Shown one piece after another: positions 7,752 through 14,361 of a DNA stretch of 26,022 bases. The stretch is taken from positions 1 to 26,022 of the forward strand of contig URCD01000022.1 of assembly GCA_900546215.1 (NCBI GenBank), read 5' to 3'. The position numbers were made by a program, and so were the translations under genes. Origin of the DNA: an uncultured Eubacteriales bacterium. GTDB taxonomy: Bacteria; Bacillota; Clostridia; Lachnospirales; Anaerotignaceae. The stretch's first letter is position 1. Every line of letters begins with the position of its first letter. Below the pieces are notes generated by a model, which saw only the letters and a program-made list of their open reading frames with translations, had not been told where the DNA came from and made no database searches.

Positions 7752-9104
7752 TTATTCCTCCTGTTTAGCCCAATGCTTTCTCCATTTTCCCTTCTTTATA
7801 TATCGGGAATATGTAACAACTGAAAATGTAGGTGTAATTATCCAAGTTGCAGCTATGCCTTTAAGCCCAAGCGGAGTAAAGTGGCTGAGAACATAGGCTG
7901 TCGGTATTTTTAAAATATACTGTACACATAAGCTATTGACAAGAACAAATGCTGAGCTTCCGCTGCCCTTTAAAAACCCCTGAGACGGATATACAAGTGC
8001 ATACAGGAAGTACATAAAGCATGCTATTCTTAAATATCCTGTTGTCTCAGCAATTACAGCCGCCTCATCAGTAAATATTCCTGCAAGTGTTCCCGCAAAG
8101 AAAAATATTACCGTAAATACCATGCAAACATACAATACAGCAAGCTTTTTGGCGTCCTTAACCGCCTCCATGGCCCTGCTTTCCTTTCCAGCGCCTAAAT
8201 TCTGAGCCGAAAAAGATGCCACAGCGTCATTTACGGCAGAGCATGGTAATATTGCAAAGCTGTCCAATTTTACCGCTATTCCATAGGCAGCGGCTGATAC
8301 AAGCCCAAATGAATTTGCCATTCCAGTCATACACAGGTTACTGAAATGAACGCTCACCTGCTGTCCTGCACTTGGAAGTCCATTTGAAACAAGCTCCTTA
8401 GCCAAAGTAGAGTCAAAGCAAAAATCCCTTGGAGAAAATGTCACTACATGCTTTCGCCTTCTAAAGTATATTATACCCATTAAAAAGGAAAGCCCCTGTG
8501 AAATAACCGTCGCGCAGGCCGCCCCCGATACATCCATGTGAATTATGCCCATAAAAACATAATCAAGAATTATATTGACAATAGTCGCCGCAAGCACAAA
8601 ATACATGGAGCTTTTAGAATCCCCAAAGCCTCTTTGCAGAGCGCATATAAGATTATATCCTATCGTAAATATCATTCCGCAGAATATTATTCTCAAATAC
8701 CTTTCAGCATAAACAAAGGCCTGCTGGGGAGTAGCAATCAGCCTGAGTATTGTAGGAGTCAAAAAAAATCCCGCAATTGAAATTACAACCGCCGCGGTCA
8801 TAAATAACGTGACAGCGGTATTCGCGGCCCTCTTTAAAACATTATCCCTGCCATGGGCTATATATTTTGCTATAACTACGCTGACCCCAACTCCGAATCC
8901 GGAAACAAACATCAGCATTACGTTTATTACCGGACCGCTGATTGAAACTCCCGTCATGCCTTCTGTACCCATAAACATTCCTGTAAAGTACATATCAACA
9001 GCATTATACAGCGCCTGCATAATATTTGAAATGATAAGCGGAAAGGCAAACGCAAGCAAATGCTTGTGAATACTGCCTTCTGTCAAATCCTGAGATAAAG
9101 CCAA
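7752..9104 (-). CDS. MATE-family multidrug/cation antiporter
   Basis: A 450-residue membrane protein with about 12 hydrophobic helices in two matching halves. MATE signatures include the opening LTEGSIHKHLLAFAFPLIISN, VDMYFTGMFMGTEG, and the mid-protein block GLPSAGQQVSVHFSN. Members export drugs or cationic metabolites using Na+ or H+ gradients; the substrate here is not predictable. The start is TTG at 9104, the only initiator in register with the GGGGG/AGGGGG site 8 bases upstream. It is first in the seven-gene operon behind a strong promoter at 9140-9168. Confidence 0.93.
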   Translation of the reverse strand: MALSQDLTEGSIHKHLLAFAFPLIISNIMQALYNAVDMYFTGMFMGTEGMTGVSISGPVINVMLMFVSGFGVGVSVVIAKYIAHGRDNVLKRAANTAVTLFMTAAVVISIAGFFLTPTILRLIATPQQAFVYAERYLRIIFCGMIFTIGYNLICALQRGFGDSKSSMYFVLAATIVNIILDYVFMGIIHMDVSGAACATVISQGLSFLMGIIYFRRRKHVVTFSPRDFCFDSTLAKELVSNGLPSAGQQVSVHFSNLCMTGMANSFGLVSAAAYGIAVKLDSFAILPCSAVNDAVASFSAQNLGAGKESRAMEAVKDAKKLAVLYVCMVFTVIFFFAGTLAGIFTDEAAVIAETTGYLRIACFMYFLYALVYPSQGFLKGSGSSAFVLVNSLCVQYILKIPTAYVLSHFTPLGLKGIAATWIITPTFSVVTYSRYIKKGKWRKHWAKQEE

Positions 9105-9139
9105 TTTAACTGCCCCCTAATTAAAAACCATTACAAATT

Positions 9140-9168
9140 ATTATATAACTTATATAACCGTCAGGCAA
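9140..9168 (-). promoter_or_regulatory. Strong promoter of the MATE-plsC-TCS-yhaM-nuclease operon
   Basis: Minus-strand TTGCCT (9163-9168), 17-base spacer, TATAAT (9140-9145). The -35 begins at the end of the T run of the previous gene's terminator, so the unit is cleanly separated from the uppS-like gene. Confidence 0.75.
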
Positions 9169-9202
9169 TAAAAAAATATCCGCACAGTCCCCTGCACGGA
9201 TA
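9169..9202 (-). terminator. Intrinsic terminator of the cis-prenyltransferase gene
   Basis: TATCCG (9177-9182) pairs with CGGATA (9197-9202), with inner CAG/CTG pairs and a GGGA-type loop. On the minus strand the stem is followed by a run of T (complement of 9171-9176). Confidence 0.7.
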
Positions 9203-9230
9203 AAATCACTGAGTATATATGGAAGCAAAA

Positions 9231-9851
9231 TCAGCCGCCAAGTGTTATTTCCTGTCTATTATACCAATTAACAGCTTCATCAATATGTCTTGGAGAAAAA
9301 TCAGGCCAGTAGTCGTCTATAAAGTAGAAATCAGAATAGACAGATTGTACTGGAAGAAAGCCTGATAGCCTTTTTCTGCCGCCCCACCTTATAACCAAAT
9401 CAACTCTAGACACATCAGCTGAGCGCAAAGAGCCTGGCATTTCCTTGCCGTAACCTAAATCCCATTCCCAGCTGTAATTTACAAGGAAGTTTATTCTGAC
9501 TCCTCCCTTGCCAAACATCTGCCTTGTAGTATATGGGAGCAATTCGTCAGGAAACATTTTAGATTCTGTATTTCCAAGCACAAGAAGCTCGGCGTCCTCT
9601 CCTGATAATAGCTTTACCGCATCTATACAAGCCTTTGTAAATGCCAGACGCTGGTCCGTCGGACGTTTAGTGTTATCTACTGTAAAGCCATAATAGGTTA
9701 TTTCTTTAACCCCCATGTCCTTACATACTTTATATAATTCAAGTCCGGGATTTAAGCCGCTGTCATATCCATCCCTTTTCTCCATGCCATGTCCAACGGC
9801 CCATCTCCTATTGCCGTCAGGTATTACTCCAATATGTTTTGGTATTCTCAT
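9231..9851 (-). CDS. Short divergent cis-prenyltransferase (undecaprenyl diphosphate synthase family)
   Basis: A 206-residue protein, against about 250 for UppS. It keeps the pyrophosphate-binding motif DGNRRWA (Asp12, Asn14, Arg16), FTVDNTKRP where UppS has FSSENWNRP, IRWGGRKRLSGFL where UppS has IRTGGEQRLSNFL, and the YWPDF end block. Several positions usual in UppS differ: Tyr for the His of GHxxG, Arg for the Glu of TGGE, and Asp for the Mg-binding Glu (FYFIDD in place of LYFTDV). It should make a cis-prenyl diphosphate, but whether of undecaprenyl length is unclear. The ATG at 9851 has AAAGGGG upstream; a TATAAT lies at 9922-9927 on the minus strand with only a poor -35. The gene is monocistronic. 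Confidence 0.8.
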   Translation of the reverse strand: MRIPKHIGVIPDGNRRWAVGHGMEKRDGYDSGLNPGLELYKVCKDMGVKEITYYGFTVDNTKRPTDQRLAFTKACIDAVKLLSGEDAELLVLGNTESKMFPDELLPYTTRQMFGKGGVRINFLVNYSWEWDLGYGKEMPGSLRSADVSRVDLVIRWGGRKRLSGFLPVQSVYSDFYFIDDYWPDFSPRHIDEAVNWYNRQEITLGG

Positions 9852-10013
9852 TTGTATATCCCCTTTTTCTGGAAATATAGATATTCTTCCACAAAGCTTA
9901 AGGCTTTATACATGCATATTAATTATAGGCATATTATGGCAAATAAATTTTTATACATATTTTTTACTTCATATATGTTTATTTGTGCTATAGAATAATT
10001 TAAAATAGAGTTG

Positions 10014-10019
10014 TATAAT
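10014..10019 (+). promoter_or_regulatory. -10 box for the riboswitch-led surface protein transcript
   Basis: Perfect TATAAT about 15 bases before the aptamer. The matching -35 (TAGAAT at 9991-9996, 17-base spacing) is weak. Transcription from here would give a leader of about 170 bases carrying the riboswitch. Confidence 0.45.
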
Positions 10020-10033
10020 CATTGTAAATAAAT

Positions 10034-10114
10034 ATTTTTGGCAAACCTGTCGAAAGGCAGTGACGCAAAGCTATAGGGGCTTTCTGTATTAACGGATGCC
10101 AGCCAGTTGCGATT
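10034..10114 (+). promoter_or_regulatory. Cyclic di-GMP-I riboswitch (GEMM-I)
   Basis: The leader contains the GEMM-I consensus blocks in order: GGCAAACC (10040-10047), a CTGTC/GGCAG stem closed by a GAAA tetraloop (10047-10059), GTGACGCAAAGC (10060-10071), CTATAGGGGC tetraloop-receptor side (10071-10080), and ATGCCAGCCAGTTGC (10096-10110). The GAAA tetraloop, ACGCAAAGC and the GCCAG block are the conserved ligand-pocket and docking elements of this class. It lies in the 5' leader of the LRR/SLH surface protein, 84 bases before its ATG, so c-di-GMP very likely controls that gene. The pairing of P1 is imperfect in my hand fold. Confidence 0.9.
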
Positions 10115-10120
10115 TTTTAG

Positions 10121-10155
10121 GTTGATTATGTTCATAATCAGTCTTTTATTTTGTT
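10121..10155 (+). terminator. Possible expression platform hairpin of the riboswitch
   Basis: TGATTAT (10123-10129) pairs with ATAATCA (10134-10140) across a GTTC loop, followed by GTCTTTTATTTT. This could be a weak AT-rich intrinsic terminator that the riboswitch controls. I could not see a clear antiterminator pairing, so the ON or OFF sense is undecided. Confidence 0.4.
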
Positions 10156-10197
10156 GCTTTTACAGTTTGCCTCTTAAAAATTCAAGGAGTGACTTAC

Positions 10198-13100
10198 ATG
10201 AAAAAGCACCAGTTAACAGCAGTTTTTACTTTATCAGCAATTCTGCTGACTCTGTGTCCCACCCCCATTTTTGCTGAAGATTCATATAATGATAATGAAT
10301 TTCAGGAGCAAAACAATTCAATTGACCAATCAAGCGATGATTTGGATGAAGCTGAACCTTCGGATAATGATATAATTGTGCCTTTAGATGAAGATTTAGT
10401 TAATATAGACTTAACAGACGGTGATAATTCCGAGGAAGACTCTGACTTACTGACATTCTACTCTGAAGACGAGCCTGTTATCCCCAGTAAAGAGGATATG
10501 GTAATAGAAAATGGAGTACTAAAAGGTTTTAATGAAGCTTTCGTAAATGAACTAAGTGAAAATCAGAAAAAAAACGTATATCTGATAATTCCTAATACCG
10601 TTGACTCCATATCCGACAATGCTTTTTCACCTTACTCAAACATTACCGCAACATGTCAAATAAAGCTTATAGCACTAGCTTTTGAGGAAAACAGCCAGAT
10701 TACAAGTATAGGAACCCAAGCCTTTTACTCCCAGACAGGACTTAAAGGTGATTTAACCCTTCCAGACAGTCTGACTGAATTTAAAAACGGCGCCTTCATG
10801 GATTGCGGGTTCGACGGAAAACTTACTCTTCCCGAAAACGAAAAATTTACTGAAATTCCTCAGCAGGCATTTGATGGATGTAAATTCACTGGCGAGCTTG
10901 AATTTCCATCTAACATTGAAGTAATAGGCTATCACTCCTTTTCCAGAAACAATTTCTCCGGAAAACTCAATATTCCAGAAGGAGTGAAAGAAATGAAAGC
11001 TTCAGCTTTTTCAGACTGCCCTAAAATAGAATCCGTGTCTATTCCATCCTCTATGAATTTTACTAAAGAGGATAACCAAAACGGCCATTACTTTATAAAC
11101 TGCTCGTCTTTAACAAGTGTGACCTTCCCAGTGCAAAGCAAAGTAACTCATATTTACAGGGAAACATTTTCCGGAACAAAGCTTTCTGGAGCCCTTATTT
11201 TGCCTGACTCAGTTCAAGAGATTTCTGTAAGTGCATTTCCGTCAACTCTTAACTGTTTATATCTGCCTGAAAATACTAAAATAGCCAATGACGGAAGAGC
11301 TTTGAATACACTTTTGATATTCAGCTCCAAGGAGCAGTATAATAGAGAATACAACTCAGTATCCAGCTTCTATAGTACAAAACTTACCTTTCCTGTAGAG
11401 GTAGAATTAAATTTCAGCGGCTATGAAGAAAAAATCGAGCCGATATACCGGCTTTATAAACAGCCCTATAACTTGATACAGAGCAGTGATTTTACATGGA
11501 ACGTGGATAACAATTATAAGCTTCCGCAAATTGGGTATCTAGATAAAGGTTATGAAACAGCTTGGTATACCAATGAGAGCTTTGAAAACAAAATTAATGC
11601 AAAAGAAAAGTGTCTGAGTTCCACCTTGTATGGACGTAACGAATTTGAAGAAGCGGTAGTATCTTTTACTAATTCATTTTCAGCTCAGTATACAGGAGAG
11701 AATATATACTTTCCCGTATCTGCGACCCATTCTTTGGCTAAGCCATATGAGTCAGCTGAAATAGGCGACTACTATTTTCGCTATTCCATATCCCTTGTTG
11801 AAAATGGTACTGTTATAGGGGGAACAACAAGATATGGCTATAAACCAGAGGATGTATATTTTCTGAAAAATGTATCTGACACGGCTGAAGAAACACGTTA
11901 CTATTACGCACGTATTCAGCTAATCCAAAAATCCGCAGACAAAGATAAACTTATAAAAACATATTATAATACTTTTCATGCTGTTATTAATCCCGGGGCA
12001 CCAGTAGTCAACCCCGTTGTTACCGCAACATCACCTGATAGAATGCCTGACATATCATTATCAAACGGTGATACTGAAGGGAAAATTTCTTGGGCTGATA
12101 CTGAACTAAAGGAAGGAACAAACAAATATACTTGGGATTTTACTCCTGACAGTGAAAATTATAATAAATCGAGCGGAACAATAGAGCTTACTGTTACTGA
12201 TGGTAAATTACAGACCTTTGAAGTGTCCTTTGACAGCTGTGGAGGTACGAGTATAAATCCTATAAATATTATGTATGGAAATTATATTACAACAATAACT
12301 AATCCTGAAAAGGCTGGATATAAATTTTCAGGCTGGTACAAAGACAGCCTTTATAAAAACATGTGGGAGTTTGATAAAGACACTGTAAACAGCAATATTA
12401 CCTTATACGCCATGTGGTCTCCTATTGCTGAAACCATTATAGATAGAATAGAAAATGTCAACGAGGACAATGTCTTTGATATTAAAAAAGAATATGACAG
12501 TCTGGATATGGAGGAGAAGTCTAAAATCAGTGACGAAGATCTGCTTCCTCTCCTTAGTGAACTCGAAAATAATCCAAATATAAAGGTTGACACATCAGGT
12601 ATTGAATTATCACATAAAGATGAGCTTCTTCTTCTGAATTCAATATCCTCAAACGATTCTGAGCTTATCAAGGACGGCGCTGAGTGCATAGTAAAAGTCA
12701 AAGTTACCGGCAGTGAGTTGTCAGAGGATGAGCTGTCAGCTGCAGAAGCCATTATTGGTGAATATTCCATTGGTTCAGTCATGGACGTAAGTATAACAAA
12801 GCATATTGTACAGGGAGATAATATAAATGAGGAGAATATATATAAGCTTGAAAGGCCAATTCGACTTGTTTTCAATATACCAGAATATTTATATTCAGTA
12901 GACAGGACTTTCGCTGTTATGCGTCACCATAGCACTGAAAACGGTGTAACCTGTGATATTCTGTATGATATAGATAACAACAGTAAAACCGTAACGGTAA
13001 GTACCGACACATTTTCTTCATATTCGATTATCTATAATGAAAAGGAAAAAAACAACGTTAGCAAAAGCAGTTCGTTTTCCCTTGAAAATAAGCCTAATAT

Positions 13101-13650
13101 TATAGAACCAAATGTTACTGTTGAAGACATAAATGAAAGTCATCTCTGTACCTCATTTAACGATATTAATGGCCATTGGGGGCACAGTGCCATATGCTAT
13201 GTAATCGAAAATGGACTTTTTTCGGGAATAAGCAGCAGCACATTCAGCCCTGATGACAATATGACAAGAGCAATGATGTGGTCAATACTATATCGTTTGA
13301 ACGGCGGAAAAGATATAGGAGAAATATGGTATGAACCGGCAAGAAACTGGGCTATAAAATGTGGGATCTCAGACGGAACTAATCCGTCAGATGATATATC
13401 ACGTGAACAGCTTGTAACTATACTTTACAGGTACTCAAAATATCCGTCAGTATCTACAGCAATGGAAATTCACAATACGCTGAAAGACTTTGAAGATGCG
13501 AACGAGATATCCGAATGGGCAGAAGAGGCAGTAAGCTGGGCTGTTTCAAATAATATTATAACCGGAAAAACGTCAAACACTTTGGCTCCCCAGGATAAAG
13601 CAACCCGTGCAGAAACTGCCGCTATATTAATGCATTATTTAACATTATAG
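10198..13650 (+). CDS. Secreted LRR (BspA-type) and SLH-domain surface protein
   Basis: A 1150-residue cell-surface protein. A signal peptide (about 1-30: basic start, hydrophobic LSAILLTLCPTPIFA) precedes an acidic low-complexity stretch (31-90). Then come BspA-like leucine-rich repeats (about 95-400) with recurring LTLPDSLTE / AFMDCGF / LNIPEGVKEM patterns. A beta-rich middle is followed by an InlB/Flg_new-type repeat at about 674-740 (GYKFSGWYKD, ITLYAMWS). A charged helical region and a further domain precede three C-terminal SLH repeats (about 986-1150; GHWGHSAICYVIENGLFSG, MTRAMMWSILYR, ATRAETAAILMHYL). SLH repeats anchor proteins to pyruvylated wall polymers. I use the ATG at 10198 (AAGGAG, 8-9 bases), not the GTG nine bases earlier. 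Adhesion is the inferred role, under c-di-GMP control. Confidence 0.93.
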   Translation: MKKHQLTAVFTLSAILLTLCPTPIFAEDSYNDNEFQEQNNSIDQSSDDLDEAEPSDNDIIVPLDEDLVNIDLTDGDNSEEDSDLLTFYSEDEPVIPSKEDMVIENGVLKGFNEAFVNELSENQKKNVYLIIPNTVDSISDNAFSPYSNITATCQIKLIALAFEENSQITSIGTQAFYSQTGLKGDLTLPDSLTEFKNGAFMDCGFDGKLTLPENEKFTEIPQQAFDGCKFTGELEFPSNIEVIGYHSFSRNNFSGKLNIPEGVKEMKASAFSDCPKIESVSIPSSMNFTKEDNQNGHYFINCSSLTSVTFPVQSKVTHIYRETFSGTKLSGALILPDSVQEISVSAFPSTLNCLYLPENTKIANDGRALNTLLIFSSKEQYNREYNSVSSFYSTKLTFPVEVELNFSGYEEKIEPIYRLYKQPYNLIQSSDFTWNVDNNYKLPQIGYLDKGYETAWYTNESFENKINAKEKCLSSTLYGRNEFEEAVVSFTNSFSAQYTGENIYFPVSATHSLAKPYESAEIGDYYFRYSISLVENGTVIGGTTRYGYKPEDVYFLKNVSDTAEETRYYYARIQLIQKSADKDKLIKTYYNTFHAVINPGAPVVNPVVTATSPDRMPDISLSNGDTEGKISWADTELKEGTNKYTWDFTPDSENYNKSSGTIELTVTDGKLQTFEVSFDSCGGTSINPINIMYGNYITTITNPEKAGYKFSGWYKDSLYKNMWEFDKDTVNSNITLYAMWSPIAETIIDRIENVNEDNVFDIKKEYDSLDMEEKSKISDEDLLPLLSELENNPNIKVDTSGIELSHKDELLLLNSISSNDSELIKDGAECIVKVKVTGSELSEDELSAAEAIIGEYSIGSVMDVSITKHIVQGDNINEENIYKLERPIRLVFNIPEYLYSVDRTFAVMRHHSTENGVTCDILYDIDNNSKTVTVSTDTFSSYSIIYNEKEKNNVSKSSSFSLENKPNIIEPNVTVEDINESHLCTSFNDINGHWGHSAICYVIENGLFSGISSSTFSPDDNMTRAMMWSILYRLNGGKDIGEIWYEPARNWAIKCGISDGTNPSDDISREQLVTILYRYSKYPSVSTAMEIHNTLKDFEDANEISEWAEEAVSWAVSNNIITGKTSNTLAPQDKATRAETAAILMHYLTL

Positions 13651-13661
13651 TCAGATTTAAT

Positions 13662-13694
13662 AAAAATGCTCCCAAGTTTTTTGGGAGCATTTTT
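13662..13694. terminator. Bidirectional intrinsic terminator
   Basis: Perfect 14-bp stem AAAAATGCTCCCAA (13662-13675) with TTGGGAGCATTTTT (13681-13694), loop GTTTT. It serves both the surface protein and the convergent XRE regulator. Confidence 0.9.
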
Positions 13695-13699
13695 ATCAT

Positions 13700-13933
13700 T
13701 TAATCGTCCATCAAATCATCGCCGTCTACTTCCTCAACCAGTAAATTAAGATCCAAGTCTATAGCGGCTGCAATTCTGACTGCTGTAGACAGCAAAGGGT
13801 CCACTCTGCCAACCTCCATATCAACATAGTGACGTGTACTGATACCACAAAGTTCAGACATGGATTTTTGTGTCAATTTATTGTTCTTTCTATATTTATA
13901 CAAAATATCCGAAAACCGACTGTTCACTGTCAT
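13700..13933 (-). CDS. Small XRE-family (Cro/CI-type) HTH regulator
   Basis: A 77-residue protein that is almost only a helix-turn-helix domain: FSDILYKYRKNNKLTQKSMSELCGIS, then RHYVDMEVGRVDPLLSTAVRIAAAIDLDL, with an acidic tail (EEVDGDDLMDD). The residues fit the lambda-repressor fold of phage and mobile-element regulators. The ATG has GGAGG 7 bases upstream and overlaps by four bases (ATGA) the stop of a 28-codon ORF. Nearby are an integrase remnant and a protein with a phage-tail-like domain, so a mobile-element origin is plausible. Its DNA target is not evident. Confidence 0.85.
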   Translation of the reverse strand: MTVNSRFSDILYKYRKNNKLTQKSMSELCGISTRHYVDMEVGRVDPLLSTAVRIAAAIDLDLNLLVEEVDGDDLMDD

Positions 13934-14016
13934 AATTCATCCTCCCTACGGGTGAACTTTATGCCGTTCAGCACAATTTTATACGAAGTTATCAGAAATT
14001 CTTTATTTTGTGCCAT
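13930..14016 (-). CDS. 28-residue ORF translationally coupled to the XRE regulator
   Basis: ATG at 14016, with GGAGGGG 5 bases upstream, starts MAQNKEFLITSYKIVLNGI, then a basic KFTRREDEL, and ends with TGA overlapping the regulator's ATG (ATGA). The frame, ribosome site and overlap together argue that it is translated. The reading frame is open upstream to another ATG at 14046, which lacks a ribosome site. It may be a leader peptide that sets translation of the regulator, or the relic of a longer gene. I recognise no family. Confidence 0.5.
   Translation of the reverse strand: MAQNKEFLITSYKIVLNGIKFTRREDEL
13941..13956 (-). repeat. Duplicated initiation-site repeat, copy 1
   Basis: Minus-strand TTCACCCGTAGGGAGG. 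It supplies the ribosome site of the XRE gene and matches copy 2 at 14023-14038 in 15 of 16 bases. Confidence 0.6.
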
Positions 14017-14022
14017 AGTTCC

Positions 14023-14038
14023 CCTCCCTATGGGTGAA
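14023..14038 (-). repeat. Duplicated initiation-site repeat, copy 2
   Basis: Minus-strand TTCACCCATAGGGAGG, supplying the ribosome site of the 28-codon ORF. The rest of the 14039-14300 interval is AT-rich with no gene or convincing promoter; it holds two near-copies of CTRTTTATACGT (14152-14163 and 14220-14231). Confidence 0.6.
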
Positions 14039-14311
14039 TTGTATGTCATTAACGTTAATTAAAAAATGAGGACCAGTTCATATTGTCATAATCATCTAAA
14101 ATATTTCTTAAAAACACTAAACTTTTTTTAGATTATGTTGTGTAATTTTATGCTATTTATACGTTTATTTTTTAATATAGTAAATAATTGTTTAATGATT
14201 TTGACTAAAAACATCTCGTCTGTTTATACGTGAAATTTTTACTCAAAAATATTTATTAGTATAATCTTTCTGAGTATAATTTTTTCTCCGGTATATTGTC
14301 ACCAAAAAATA

Positions 14312-14332
14312 AAGCCCCTTAAATAGGGGCTT
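14312..14332 (-). terminator. Intrinsic terminator after the SGNH hydrolase gene
   Basis: AAGCCCCT (14312-14319) pairs with AGGGGCTT (14325-14332) across a 5-base loop. The minus-strand product continues TATTTTTT. Confidence 0.85.
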
Positions 14333-14361
14333 AGCAGTTCAAACCATATACTTTTTAGTCT

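Noticed and set aside
12351..12875. 174-codon minus-strand frame inside the surface protein gene
   Set aside because: It is antisense to a well-supported coding region, serine-rich from complementary codons, and has no ribosome site.
14062..14300. Possible small RNA or gene in the AT-rich gap
   Set aside because: A TTGACT-N18-TATACG on the plus strand (14201-14230) and a weak TACTCA/TGAGTA hairpin are present, but nothing makes a convincing transcript unit; AT-rich DNA gives such matches by chance.
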